Notes: generated by a model from the letters alone, not told the origin. A stretch of DNA of 64,000 nt from Bradyrhizobium sp. U87765 SZCCT0048 (GCF_018131225.1 NZ_JAFCMM010000002.1:558001-622000); one strand, 5' to 3'; positions 10,966 through 20,471 are shown, counted from the stretch's first letter. Numbers and translations: made by a program.

Positions 10966-12948
10966 TTGACGATAGCCCAGGGAATTAAGCGCCTCGGGAC
11001 GCCGATCGCGGCGTTCCTCGGTGTCGTCGTGATCGGGCTGGCGGCGGTCTCCTGGCTGACCGATCGCGCCGCGGTGTTGCGCGCGGTCGAAAACCAGCTC
11101 CGCGCCGCCACCGGCCTCGACCTCGTGGTCGGCGGCGAAGCCACCGTGTCGCTGTTTCCCGGCAGCTATGTCATCCTGCGCAATGTCGGCCTGCGCGGTA
11201 ACGGTGGCGAGCCGCCGCTCAGCGTCGGCAGCCTGACCGCCAACCTGCGCCTCGTACCGCTGCTGATGCGCCGCTTCGAGATCGCCGACGTCACGCTCGA
11301 CCAGCCGCGCATCGTCGTGATGCGCAGCGACGATGGTCGCAGCAACTGGACGCCGATCATCGAAACGCTGACGCGCACCATCAAGCCCGGCGTCGACAGC
11401 CCGGTGTCGTTCTCCGAGATCCGCGTCAAGGACGGCTTCCTGGTCTATCGCGACGACGGCAGACAGGTGCGGGAGACGGTCAGCGGCGCCGACATGTCTT
11501 TCGCCTGGCCATCGATCTCGCGCTCGTTCGCCGCGACTGGCCAGTTCGACTGGCGCGGCGAGCGGATCGACGGCAGCGTCAGCATCAACGATTTCATCGC
11601 CGCCCTGTCCGGAGAGCGCTCCGGCCTCAAGGCGCGCATCGCGGGTCGGCTGCTGAAGTTCGCATTCGACGGCGCCGTCGCCGATCGCGCCAGCCTGATG
11701 ATGGAGGGCACGCTCACCGCGGATTCCTCATCGCTGCGCGAGGCGCTGCACTGGATCGGTCACGACGTTCCCGGCGACAGCGGCTTCGGCCGCTTCGCGC
11801 TGAAGGCCCGCGCCAATCTCGTCGGCCCCTCCGTCGCGCTGACCAACGTCAACATGGAGATCGACGGCAACGTCACCGAGGGCGTGCTGACTTACAGCAA
11901 CGACACCCGCCAGACGCTGCAGGCGACGCTGGCCTCCGAAACTCTCGACATCTCACCCTATGTCAGCACCATGCGCCTGCTCGCCAGCGGCGCGCGCGAC
12001 TGGAACAGGCAGACGTTCGACCTGCGCAGCCTCGCCTCGACCGATCTCGACGTCCGCCTGTCGGCCGCCAAGGTGGTGGCGGGAAGCCTGCGCTTCGGCC
12101 GCACCGCGATCGGCGCCAACCTGCGCAACGGCACTCTGGCGCTCAGCGTTGGCGAGGCCCAGGTGTTCGGCGGCGTGCTGCGCGGCTCGTTCGGCCTCAG
12201 CCGCGCCGACGCCAACGCGAGCATCAAATCGCAATTCCAGTTCATGGATGTGGATCTCGAGGCGTTCGCCGGCGAGGTGTTCGGCAACCGCAAGCTCGCC
12301 GGGCGCGGCAACCTCAACGTCGCCCTCGAAGCCGCGGGATCGAGCGCCTACGAGCTGACCCAGTCGCTCGACGGCACGGTCGCCCTGACCGGCCACGATG
12401 GCGCGCTGATCGGCTTCAACGTCGAACAGCTGCTGCGCCGCCTGGAACGCCGGCCGCTGTCGGGCGCCGGCGAATTCCGCAGCGGCCGCACGCCGTTCTC
12501 GCTGCTCAACGTCACGCTGAAGTTCGACAATGGCATCGCCACCCTCGAAGACACCCGCATCGAGGGCCCCTCGGCGCGGCTGACGCTGAGCGGCACCGCG
12601 AGCGTGCCGGCCCGCGAATACGACCTCAAGGGCGTCGCGAGCCTGGTGTCGGCGCCCAACACGCCGCCGGCCTTCGAACTGCCCTTCGTGGTGCAGGGCC
12701 CGTGGGACGATCCCCTGATCTTCCCGGATTCCGATGCGCTGATCCGCCGCTCCCCGGCCTCGGCCCCGCTGCTCAACGCAGTGCGCGACAGCCGCACCCG
12801 CGATGCGGTGCGCTCGGTGATCGACCGCTTCAAGGGCGGCCCGAAGCCTGCCCCGGAAGCGGCCGCAGTGCCGCCGGACAGCCCGTCGCCGGCTGCCGCC
12901 GAAACACCGGCCAAGGATCCGGCCGCGCCGACGACCCACGCCAACTGA
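10966..12948 (+). CDS. AsmA-family inner-membrane protein
   Basis: 660 aa. The N-terminal transmembrane helix (about 12-32) is followed by the AsmA opening (LRAATGLDLVVGGEATVSLFPGSYVILRNVGL), and a C-terminal AsmA domain with ALTGHDGALIGFNVEQLLRRLERRPLSGAGEF and repeated amphipathic beta strands. AsmA-like proteins form periplasmic bridges linked to outer-membrane lipid homeostasis. The tail after 620 is Pro/Ala-rich. The start used is TTG at 10966; no better start codon lies before the membrane helix within a few residues, so the exact start is uncertain. It stands divergent from scoA. Confidence 0.85.
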   Translation: MTIAQGIKRLGTPIAAFLGVVVIGLAAVSWLTDRAAVLRAVENQLRAATGLDLVVGGEATVSLFPGSYVILRNVGLRGNGGEPPLSVGSLTANLRLVPLLMRRFEIADVTLDQPRIVVMRSDDGRSNWTPIIETLTRTIKPGVDSPVSFSEIRVKDGFLVYRDDGRQVRETVSGADMSFAWPSISRSFAATGQFDWRGERIDGSVSINDFIAALSGERSGLKARIAGRLLKFAFDGAVADRASLMMEGTLTADSSSLREALHWIGHDVPGDSGFGRFALKARANLVGPSVALTNVNMEIDGNVTEGVLTYSNDTRQTLQATLASETLDISPYVSTMRLLASGARDWNRQTFDLRSLASTDLDVRLSAAKVVAGSLRFGRTAIGANLRNGTLALSVGEAQVFGGVLRGSFGLSRADANASIKSQFQFMDVDLEAFAGEVFGNRKLAGRGNLNVALEAAGSSAYELTQSLDGTVALTGHDGALIGFNVEQLLRRLERRPLSGAGEFRSGRTPFSLLNVTLKFDNGIATLEDTRIEGPSARLTLSGTASVPAREYDLKGVASLVSAPNTPPAFELPFVVQGPWDDPLIFPDSDALIRRSPASAPLLNAVRDSRTRDAVRSVIDRFKGGPKPAPEAAAVPPDSPSPAAAETPAKDPAAPTTHAN

Positions 12949-13090
12949 GCTGGACGGCCACGCTCCCCTGGACGCCATTCCCGGGTGGTCACCGCTGGGG
13001 ACCAGCCTTTGCTTTCTCCCGCCCCTCTTTCGCCATATTTTATCGCAAAACAATAAAAACATAATGCGAAAGATTAAAGGAGCTGGGACC

Positions 13091-13660
13091 ATGGACCGGA
13101 TCGGCCTGATTCCACCGGTCGAGACCGAGGCGACCGCCCGGCTGCGGCGGATCGGCCATGTGGTCGCGATCGGCGCGCTGGTCTGTGCTGTGGTCATCGT
13201 CGTCAGCGCGCCAGTGATCTGGACCAACGATCATCTCATCCATCGCTGGGTGGCATGGCCAAGCCCGCTCGGCATGCGCCCCATCACAATCACCTTCGAC
13301 ACGCGGATGGTCGGCATGCTGCTCGGGCTCGCCGCGTCGCTGCCGGTGCTCTACGCGCTCGTCCAGCTGTCGCGGCTGTTCGCCGCCTTCGCCAGCGGCC
13401 ATGTCTTCGAGGACGACAATGCGGTGCGCATCCGCCACATCGGCATCGCGCTGATCGTCAGGGCGGTGATCGCGCCGCCGGTGCAGATCCTGACCACGCT
13501 CAACCTGACCATCAACAATCCGCCGGATGCGCGAACGATTGGCTTCGAGATCGAGGCCTGGCACCTGATGACCGTGCTGGGCGGCCTCGCATTGATCGCC
13601 TTCGCCAGCGTCATGCGCGATGCTGCCCGCATTTCCCAGGAAAACCGCGAAATCGTGTGA
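13091..13660 (+). CDS. DUF2975 integral membrane protein
   Basis: 189 aa from ATG 13091, set by an AAAGGAG ribosome-binding site about 8 bases before. Four hydrophobic segments (near residues 25-48, 75-95, 115-140 and 160-180 from this start) agree with the DUF2975 family. The phrase FASGHVFEDDNAVRIRHIGIALI is typical. The gene immediately downstream (6 bases) is a small XRE-type regulator, the standard partner of this family. Function of the family is unknown; the pair probably senses or responds to a membrane state. The upstream region is AT-rich for this genome (about 13035-13070), a likely promoter. Confidence 0.85.
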   Translation: MDRIGLIPPVETEATARLRRIGHVVAIGALVCAVVIVVSAPVIWTNDHLIHRWVAWPSPLGMRPITITFDTRMVGMLLGLAASLPVLYALVQLSRLFAAFASGHVFEDDNAVRIRHIGIALIVRAVIAPPVQILTTLNLTINNPPDARTIGFEIEAWHLMTVLGGLALIAFASVMRDAARISQENREIV

Positions 13661-13666
13661 GGGCCC

Positions 13667-13927
13667 ATGCCGATCATCGTCAACCTCGACGTCATGCTGG
13701 CCCGGCGCAAGATGCGCTCGCGCGAGCTGGCCGCTCGCATCCACCTGACGGAGGCCAACGTGTCGCTGCTGAAGTCCGGCAAGGTGCGCGGCATCCGCTT
13801 CGATACGCTGGAGCGCATCTGCCAGGTGCTCAACTGCCAGCCCGGCGACATTCTTTCCTACGCGCCCGACGAGGACAGCTCGGACCATCCGATGGACATG
13901 CCACAGGCCGCCCGCAAATCGGCCTGA
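13667..13927 (+). CDS. XRE/Cro-C1 helix-turn-helix regulator (YozG-like)
   Basis: 86 aa. One Cro/C1 helix-turn-helix: LDVMLARRKMRSRELAARIHLTEANVSLLKSGKVRGIRFDTLERICQVLNCQPGDILSY. The length and the end CQPGDIL are as in YozG-type regulators that pair with DUF2975 proteins. It begins 6 bases after the DUF2975 stop, so it is co-transcribed and probably regulates that operon. Target DNA is unknown. Confidence 0.9.
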   Translation: MPIIVNLDVMLARRKMRSRELAARIHLTEANVSLLKSGKVRGIRFDTLERICQVLNCQPGDILSYAPDEDSSDHPMDMPQAARKSA

Positions 13928-14063
13928 TCTGACGCTCGATCCCCTGCACTGACGCCATCCCCGCGATGGCCCGTGAACGCCGGCTCGCCGGCGAACGACG
14001 ACGCTTGCCCGCACGCCGGCCACGGCCGGACGCCTCACCGCTTCAACCCGCCGAGACACCGCC

Positions 14064-14714
14064 GTGCCCCATCACCACCGACTGTCAGCCGCCCTTCTCC
14101 TCGCCTCGCTGAGCGCCACCACAGCCGCGCAGGCGCAAACGCCAGACAGCACGTGGCTGTCGCCGGTATCACTGAGCTCGATCCCCGCCTTCAACTGGCG
14201 TGGCGGCTATGTCGGCGTGCACGGCGGCTACGCCCGCAGCGGCGCCGACAGCCTCGCGCCGGCCCAGGGCGGCTTCCTCGCCGGCATCCAGGGCGGTTAC
14301 AATGTCCAGGTCACCGGCAGCACCCTGCAGTCGGTGTTCGGCGTCGAACTCGAAGGCAGCTATCTGTGGCGGCAGGCGTCGCGCCCGGAGAATCCGGCCG
14401 GCACCATCGCGCCGCACTGGCTCGGCGCGGCCAAGGTGCGCACCGGCTTCGTGCTCGGCCGCTTCCTGCCGTACGCCACCGCCGGCCTCGCGCTGGTGCA
14501 CAGCGAGGAGCCTGTCGCCGACGGCCGCGGCTGGCAGATCGGCTATCTCTACGGTGGCGGCCTCGAATACGCCGTGACCGATACGGTCTCGGTCAAGGCC
14601 GAGTACAACTACCTGCAGCTCGGCCGCACGCCCAGCGACAACCGCCTCGAATTCATGTCGAGCCGGCCGCTGACCGCCCAGACTTTCAAGGCCGGCGCCA
14701 ACATCCGTTTCTAG
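14064..14714 (+). CDS. Outer-membrane beta-barrel protein (Omp25/RopB-like)
   Basis: 216 aa with a GTG start. A signal peptide (about 1-24, ending AAQAQ) is followed by the start NWRGGYVGVHGGYARSG and further strands GFLAGIQGGYNVQV, FGVELEGSYLWR, YLYGGGLEYAVTDTVSVKAEYNYLQLG, ending with a terminal aromatic ANIRF as barrel proteins do. This is the small eight-strand surface-antigen fold common in Hyphomicrobiales. It probably serves structural or surface roles. It is convergent with potI, with only 19 bases between stops. Confidence 0.85.
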   Translation: MPHHHRLSAALLLASLSATTAAQAQTPDSTWLSPVSLSSIPAFNWRGGYVGVHGGYARSGADSLAPAQGGFLAGIQGGYNVQVTGSTLQSVFGVELEGSYLWRQASRPENPAGTIAPHWLGAAKVRTGFVLGRFLPYATAGLALVHSEEPVADGRGWQIGYLYGGGLEYAVTDTVSVKAEYNYLQLGRTPSDNRLEFMSSRPLTAQTFKAGANIRF

Positions 14715-14733
14715 CCAGCTTGCTGTTGCCCCA

Positions 14734-15549
14734 TCACAGCGGCGCCGCACTCTCGCCGTCGCGGCTCGACAGCTTGGAGGCGAGCGAGGCGGCGACGATG
14801 ACCACCGCGACCGCCGCGACCACCAGCGTGCAGATGGCGTTGATCTCCGGCTTCACGCCAAGCCGCACCTCGGAATAGATCCGGATCGGCAGGGTCGCCG
14901 AGCCCGGACCGGTGGTGAAGCTCGCGATCACGAGATCGTCGAGCGACAGCGTGAACGCCAGCAGCCACCCGGCGATCACCGCCGGCAGGATCAGCGGCAG
15001 CGTCACCGCGACGAAGGCGTGCGCCGGGCCGCAGCCGAGATCCATCGCCGCTTCCTCGAGACTGCGGTCGATGCCGCGCAGGCGCGACTGCACAACCACC
15101 GCGACGAAGCACATCGTCAGGGTGGTGTGGGCGATGGTCACCGTCCAGAAGCCGCGCTCCGCCGCGGTCGCCACGAACAGCAGCAGCAGCGACAGCCCGG
15201 TGATGACTTCCGGCATCACCAGCGGCGCATACAGCATGCCGGAGAACAGCGTGCGACCGCGGAAATTCTCGCCGCGCGACAGCGCGATCGACGCCAGCGT
15301 GCCCAGCACGGTCGCCGCGGTGGCCGCAGTCACCGCGACGCGCACGCTCATCCACGCCGCATCGAGCATCGCGCGGTCCTGGAAGAATTCCGCGTACCAT
15401 TTCAGCGACCAGCCGCCCCACACCGTCACGAGGCGCGAGGCGTTGAACGAGTAGATCATCAGGATGAGGATCGGCAGGTAGAGGAACGCCAGGCCGAGCG
15501 CCAGCGATACGGCGTTGAAGGTGGAAAAGCGGCGGGTGTGCGTGGCCAT
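14734..15549 (-). CDS. potI: Spermidine/putrescine-type ABC transporter permease (PotI-like)
   Basis: 271 aa from ATG 15549. Six membrane segments and the permease EAA loop EEAAMDLGCGPAHAFVAVTLPLILPAV, which docks on the ATPase. Phrases SFNASRLVTVWGGWSLKWYAEFF and LDDLVIASFTTGPGSATLPIRIYSEVRLGVKPEINA are typical of PotI/PotC. It overlaps the potH stop by one base (TGATG), so translation is coupled. Last gene of potG-potH-potI. Confidence 0.88.
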   Translation of the reverse strand: MATHTRRFSTFNAVSLALGLAFLYLPILILMIYSFNASRLVTVWGGWSLKWYAEFFQDRAMLDAAWMSVRVAVTAATAATVLGTLASIALSRGENFRGRTLFSGMLYAPLVMPEVITGLSLLLLFVATAAERGFWTVTIAHTTLTMCFVAVVVQSRLRGIDRSLEEAAMDLGCGPAHAFVAVTLPLILPAVIAGWLLAFTLSLDDLVIASFTTGPGSATLPIRIYSEVRLGVKPEINAICTLVVAAVAVVIVAASLASKLSSRDGESAAPL

Positions 15550-16463
15550 CAGCGCGCTCCGTCGAGCTGGCGGCGCTGCAGCTTCTCGTAGACCAGCAGC
15601 GGCACGAGCAGGAGCAGCAGCAGGACGACGGCAATGGCGGACGCCACCGGCCAGTCCTTGTTGGTGAAGAATTCGAGCCACAGCGTCTGGCCGATCATCA
15701 TGCGGTCAGAACCCGCGAGCAGGTCCGGAATGACGAACTCGCCGACGATCGGGATGAAGCACAGCAGCACGCCGGCACCGATGCCGGGCAGCGACAGCGG
15801 GACCGTCACCAGCCAGAACGCCTTCAGCCGCGAGCAGCCGAGATCGGCGGCGGCTTCCAGCAGCGTAACGTCGAGCTTCGCCAGCGTGGCATAGAGCGGC
15901 AGGATCATGAACGGGAAGTACGAGTAGACGATGCCGAGATACATCGCGCTGTCCGTCGACAGCCAGACCAGCGGCTGCGCGATGATGTGCAACCTCAACA
16001 GCACGGTGTTCAGCAGGCCGTCATGCTGCAGCACGTTGATCCATGCGTAGATGCGGATCAGGAACGAGGTCCAGAACGGCACGATGACCAGCGTCATCGC
16101 CAGTGGCTGCCAGCGCACCGGCAGCCGCGCCATGGCATAGGCCATGGGATAGCCGATGACGAGCAGCAGCGCCGTCGACGCCAGCGCCACCGTCAGGCTG
16201 CGCAGGTAGGACAGCATGTAGAGGTCGTCGGATGTCAGCAGCGCGAAGTTCGCGACGTCGAGCTGCGCCAGCGCCATCTTGAACGCCTGCCAGCCCTGGT
16301 CGAGCGGAAACAGCGGCACATAGGGCGGCTGCGCGATCGCCGTCTGCGACAGGCTGATCTTGAGCACGAACGCGAACGGCACCAGGAAGAACAGCACCAT
16401 CCACAGATAGGGCAGGATCGCGGCGAACCGCGCCGGCCGGGTGAAGACGCGACGGCTGCTCAT
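15549..16463 (-). CDS. potH: Spermidine/putrescine-type ABC transporter permease (PotH-like)
   Basis: 304 aa from ATG 16463; the longer frame upstream is Arg-rich noise overlapping potG. Six transmembrane segments, the EAA loop LEAAADLGCSRLKAFWLVTVPLSLPGI, and the PotH/PotB stretch PIVGEFVIPDLLAGSDRMMIGQTLWLEFFTNKDWPVASAIAVVLL. It makes the inner-membrane channel together with PotI. It begins 4 bases after the potG stop and overlaps potI by one base. Confidence 0.9.
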   Translation of the reverse strand: MSSRRVFTRPARFAAILPYLWMVLFFLVPFAFVLKISLSQTAIAQPPYVPLFPLDQGWQAFKMALAQLDVANFALLTSDDLYMLSYLRSLTVALASTALLLVIGYPMAYAMARLPVRWQPLAMTLVIVPFWTSFLIRIYAWINVLQHDGLLNTVLLRLHIIAQPLVWLSTDSAMYLGIVYSYFPFMILPLYATLAKLDVTLLEAAADLGCSRLKAFWLVTVPLSLPGIGAGVLLCFIPIVGEFVIPDLLAGSDRMMIGQTLWLEFFTNKDWPVASAIAVVLLLLLLVPLLVYEKLQRRQLDGAR

Positions 16464-16467
16464 CGGC

Positions 16468-17592
16468 TTACGCCTCCAGCACGACGCAACTGTCCGGCGC
16501 AAAGCTCGCCGCGACGCGCTGGCCCGCCGCGAGACCCTCGTCCGCCCGGCGCGAGGCATTGGGCGCCGACACCCGCAGCACACAGCCGCCATCGAGCCGG
16601 ACGCGGCACACCGACGCGGCGCCGAGATAGCTGACGTCGAGGACCTCGCCGGTCAGGCGGTTGCGGCAGGCCCCGGCCGGCGCATCGGCGGGTTCAAGCC
16701 GGATCTTCTCCGGCCGGATCGCGATGCAGACCTCGTTCGCGACGCGGTCCGGCGCCGCGACCGCAGCGACGATCGGACCGGCGTCGCGGCCGGCGACGGT
16801 GATCTCGCCGGCGGCGCGCGCCGTGACGGTGGCCTCGATCATATTGATGTCGCCGACGAAGCCGGCGATCCAGCGCGAGTTCGGCGCCTCGTAAAGATCA
16901 CGCGGCGTTGCCACCTGGACGAGCCGGCCACGGTCCATCACCCCGATGCGGTCGGCGACGGTCATCGCCTCCTCCTGGTCGTGAGTGACGATGACGAAGG
17001 TGGTGCCGAGGCGCCGCTGCACGTCGAGCAGTTCGGCCTGGGTGCTCTCGCGCAGCTTCTTGTCGAGCGCCGCCAGGGGCTCGTCGAGCAGCAGGATGCG
17101 CGGCCGCCGCGCCAGCGCCCGGGCGAGCGCGACGCGCTGGCGCTGGCCGCCGGAGAGCTGGTCGGGTTTGCGGGCGGCGAGCTCTTCGAGCCGAACCAGT
17201 GCCAGCATCTCCGCGACACGCTCGGCGATCTGCGGCTTGGGCATGCCGGCACGGCGCAGGCCGAAAGCAATGTTGTCAGACACCGTCAGATGCGGGAACA
17301 GGGCATAGCTCTGGAACATCATGTTGACCGGCCGCCGATACGGCGGCACCGGCGCGATGTCCGTGCCATCGAGCAGGATCCGGCCCTCATCGGGCGCCTC
17401 GAAGCCCGCGAGCATGCGCAGCAGCGTGGTCTTGCCGCAGCCGCTCGGCCCGAGCAGGGCGAAAAACTCGCCGGCCTGGATATCCAGCGACAGGCCGTCC
17501 ACCGCGGTGAAGCTGCCGAACCGCTTGACCACCGCAGCGACACGGAGAAGCGGCTGCGGCCCCGGCGCGGCGGCTTGCCGACGATCAGTCAT
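16468..17592 (-). CDS. potG: Spermidine/putrescine-type ABC transporter ATP-binding protein (PotG-like)
   Basis: 374 aa. Walker A GPSGCGKTT, Q-loop FQSYALFPHLTV, signature LSGGQRQRVALARAL, Walker B RILLLDEPLAALD, H-loop VTHDQEEAM, then a C-terminal TOBE domain after about residue 285. This order is standard for MalK/PotA-type ATPases that power uptake. ATG 17592 was chosen because the protein then starts MTDRRQ before the ABC domain. First gene of potG-potH-potI. The usual periplasmic binding-protein gene potF is not beside it: the next gene upstream is a GGDEF-EAL protein 206 bases away. Substrate (polyamine or another cation) is therefore inferred only. Confidence 0.9.
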   Translation of the reverse strand: MTDRRQAAAPGPQPLLRVAAVVKRFGSFTAVDGLSLDIQAGEFFALLGPSGCGKTTLLRMLAGFEAPDEGRILLDGTDIAPVPPYRRPVNMMFQSYALFPHLTVSDNIAFGLRRAGMPKPQIAERVAEMLALVRLEELAARKPDQLSGGQRQRVALARALARRPRILLLDEPLAALDKKLRESTQAELLDVQRRLGTTFVIVTHDQEEAMTVADRIGVMDRGRLVQVATPRDLYEAPNSRWIAGFVGDINMIEATVTARAAGEITVAGRDAGPIVAAVAAPDRVANEVCIAIRPEKIRLEPADAPAGACRNRLTGEVLDVSYLGAASVCRVRLDGGCVLRVSAPNASRRADEGLAAGQRVAASFAPDSCVVLEA

Positions 17593-17798
17593 GACCCATT
17601 GCCCCCTCGACCACTGGACCAGCACCCGCCGGCGCACCGCGCCCCCGCCGTTTCACCAAGATGCCGAACCTCCTTCAACCTTGATGACGAAAACCCGCCA
17701 CGGCAATCGGCCGGACGGGCTGCGAGGTCAAGGGGATTTTGGTCGCGGATGGATCTTGAGGCCGATGGCTCCGGTCCACGGGCTGGCGGCTGGCAGCC

Positions 17799-20471
17799 TC
17801 AGCCGGTCTTGCGGGCCTCGGCCTCGTGCCAGGGGGCGCCGACCACGGCGGCATACTGCGCGATCGGCGCCGGACGGCCGAGCAGATAGCCCTGCACCTG
17901 GTCGCAGTTCTCCTGGGCGAGGAAGGTGAGTTGCTCCTGGGTCTCGACGCCCTCGGCAACGATGGAGATGTCGAGGCCGTGGCCGAGCCCGATCATGGCG
18001 CGGATGATCGCTGCCGACTGGGCGTTGCGGCCGAGATTGAGCACGAAAGTGCGGTCGATCTTGATCTTGTCGAACGGGAACGCCTGCAGGTAGGTGAGCG
18101 ACGAATAGCCGCTGCCGAAGTCGTCCATGGCGATCCGCACGCCGAGCGCCTTGAGTCGGCGCAGCAGCGACAGGCCGCGGTCGAAGTCGTCGATCAGCAC
18201 CCCCTCGGTGATCTCCAGCTCCAGCCGGCCCGGTTGCAGCCCTGTTTCCAGCAGGATCGAATGCACGAGGCCGACGAGATCGCCGTGCTTGAACTGGGCG
18301 GGCGAGAGGTTGACGGCCACCTGCATCGGCTTCTCCCAGGAGGCCGCCTCGCGGCAGGCCTCGCGCAGGATCCACTCGCCGAGTTCGACGATCAGGCCGC
18401 TCTCCTCGGCCAGCGGGATGAAATCGCCGGGCGGAACGAAGCCCCGCGTCGGATGAATCCAGCGCGCCAGTGCCTCGAAGCCGACGAATTCCGGATCGAT
18501 CACACCATGACCGGTGAAGGCCTGCGGCTGATAGTACAGCGACAACTGGCCGTTGCGGACGGCGGCCGCGAGCTCCTGCAGCAGCACGCGGCGATCGCGG
18601 ATCTGCTGGTCGGTCTCCGCCTCGAACACGATAACCGAGCCGCGCCCCTTGGCCTTGGCGCGGAACAGCGCAAGGCTGGCATTGGCGAGCAGCGACGCCG
18701 CATCCGTGCCGTTGCGCGGGAAGATCGAGACGCCGATGGTGAGCCCGGTGCGCATCGACTTGCCGTCGATGATGAACTCGTCGCCCATGACGTCCATCAA
18801 CTGCTCGGCCAGTGCGAGCCCTGCCCGGGGCTGCGGCCCGTCGATGATCAGTCCAAACTCGTCGCCACTGAGGCGCGCCACAACGCCGCCGCGCGCGGCT
18901 TCCTGGATCCGCCGCGACACCCCGACCAGTAACTGGTCGCCGGTCGCATGGCCGAACACGTCGTTGATTTCCTTCAGCCGGTCCATGTCGACCGACAGCA
19001 CCGCGAATTCCTCGTTGGAGCCGCTGCAGGCATCGATCATCTGCGTCAGTGCCTGGATGAAGGCGGCGCGGTTCGGCAGGTCCGTCAGGGGATCGTGATA
19101 GGCCATGTGGGCCATGCGCGACTCGGTCTGCCGACGGTCGGTGATGTCCTCGTTGGTCTTGATCAGATATTCCGGTTCGCCGGCATCGTCGAGCACCGTG
19201 ACGCGCCGCGTCAGGAACAGCCGCAGGCCGTTGCGGGTCTGGATCGGCTGCTCCTCGACGGTTGCGCCTTTCTTGCGGATCGCGATGTTGTCGCGCTCGA
19301 CGATCAGCCGCGCCGCCGAACCGTAGATTTCCTCCACCGTCGAGCCGATCACCGCCTCGCGTTCGCGGTGGAAGATCTTCTCGGCGCTGCGGTTGACGAA
19401 CAGGTACTGGCCATCGCTGACCCGCTTGACGTCGAGCGCCAGCGGGATGTTGTCGATGATCATCTCCAGGAATTTCTTGGTGTTTTCCAGTTCGCTGGAG
19501 AGATTGCGGCGTTCGGTGACGTCTTCGAAAAGCGCAATCAGGAATTCCGGCTCATTGCTGTCGTTGCGGGCGACGACGCGGTTGCTGTCGAGCACCCGCA
19601 TCTGACCATCGCGCTCGACCGAGAATTCCGAACGCAGATGGCCGGTCGGCGACTCGATCGCAGCGCGATCGAGCTCGTTGACGCTGATCGAGGCCTTGAG
19701 GGTGAAGATCTCGTCGGCGAGCTTGCCGATGACCTGCTCGCGCGGCAACTGCGAGAAATGCTCGAAGGCGCGGTTGGCGAGGATGTAGCGGCCGTCCTCG
19801 ATGCTTTTCGCGGCGACGCAGACCGGGATGTTGTCGATCACCGATTCCAGGAAACGCTTGGTGGTGGCGAGCTGGCGCGACAGGTTGCGCTGCTCGGTAA
19901 CGTCCTCGTGGGTCGAGATGGTGCCGCCGTTGCGCAAGCCGCGATGCTTGACCACGATCGCGCGGCCATCGGGCAGATCCGTGACATACCCGGCCTCGCT
20001 CGCCGCGGCGCGGAGAAATTCGTCGACGTCGCTGCCGCTCCCCGACACGCGCTTGCGCATCTCGAACAGCTCGTGGCCGGACATGCCGAGCCGCAGTTCG
20101 GACCGCGCCAGGCCATAGAGCCTGAGATAGCTGTCGTTGCAGAACATCAGGCGGTTCCTGGCATCGACCATGACGATGCCAAGGCTCATGTTGTTGAGCG
20201 CCGAATGGACGAAAGCGGTGTTGCGGCGATTGCTGCGCTTGGCGCGTTCCAGCGCCGAAACGATCCAGACGATAATGGCGGCAAGACAGGCGAAGATCGC
20301 AAAGCCGGTGAGCAGGATGAGCCAGATCATGTTCGGATCGGCAGCAGCTTCGGTCGGCAGGCCGTCGGTCGCGCGCGCACGCGCCGACGACAGGTCCGTC
20401 GCGAGCAGACATGCCGCCGCGGTTGCGAGACCGATCGCCTTGCCGCCCCCCCCACTTTGCATGCCGTTCAC
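17799..20471 (-). CDS. PAS-PAS-PAS-GGDEF-EAL cyclic-di-GMP signalling protein
   Basis: 890 aa. A short signal-like region and a membrane helix (about 47-70) precede three PAS domains (roughly 80-190, 200-320, 325-450). The GGDEF domain follows (about 460-615), then EAL (about 630-870). The cyclase motif reads LSGDEFG, so the first Gly is Ser; some SGDEF proteins still make c-di-GMP. The EAL half is complete: FEALARW, NLSPAQF, ELEITEG, DDFGSGYSSL, FDKIKIDRTF and AEGVET. Phosphodiesterase activity is thus likely, cyclase activity possible. The start is GTG 20471 or ATG 20462. A run of eight G just after that ATG on the coding strand is a possible slippage site. Confidence 0.93.
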   Translation of the reverse strand: MNGMQSGGGGKAIGLATAAACLLATDLSSARARATDGLPTEAAADPNMIWLILLTGFAIFACLAAIIVWIVSALERAKRSNRRNTAFVHSALNNMSLGIVMVDARNRLMFCNDSYLRLYGLARSELRLGMSGHELFEMRKRVSGSGSDVDEFLRAAASEAGYVTDLPDGRAIVVKHRGLRNGGTISTHEDVTEQRNLSRQLATTKRFLESVIDNIPVCVAAKSIEDGRYILANRAFEHFSQLPREQVIGKLADEIFTLKASISVNELDRAAIESPTGHLRSEFSVERDGQMRVLDSNRVVARNDSNEPEFLIALFEDVTERRNLSSELENTKKFLEMIIDNIPLALDVKRVSDGQYLFVNRSAEKIFHREREAVIGSTVEEIYGSAARLIVERDNIAIRKKGATVEEQPIQTRNGLRLFLTRRVTVLDDAGEPEYLIKTNEDITDRRQTESRMAHMAYHDPLTDLPNRAAFIQALTQMIDACSGSNEEFAVLSVDMDRLKEINDVFGHATGDQLLVGVSRRIQEAARGGVVARLSGDEFGLIIDGPQPRAGLALAEQLMDVMGDEFIIDGKSMRTGLTIGVSIFPRNGTDAASLLANASLALFRAKAKGRGSVIVFEAETDQQIRDRRVLLQELAAAVRNGQLSLYYQPQAFTGHGVIDPEFVGFEALARWIHPTRGFVPPGDFIPLAEESGLIVELGEWILREACREAASWEKPMQVAVNLSPAQFKHGDLVGLVHSILLETGLQPGRLELEITEGVLIDDFDRGLSLLRRLKALGVRIAMDDFGSGYSSLTYLQAFPFDKIKIDRTFVLNLGRNAQSAAIIRAMIGLGHGLDISIVAEGVETQEQLTFLAQENCDQVQGYLLGRPAPIAQYAAVVGAPWHEAEARKTG

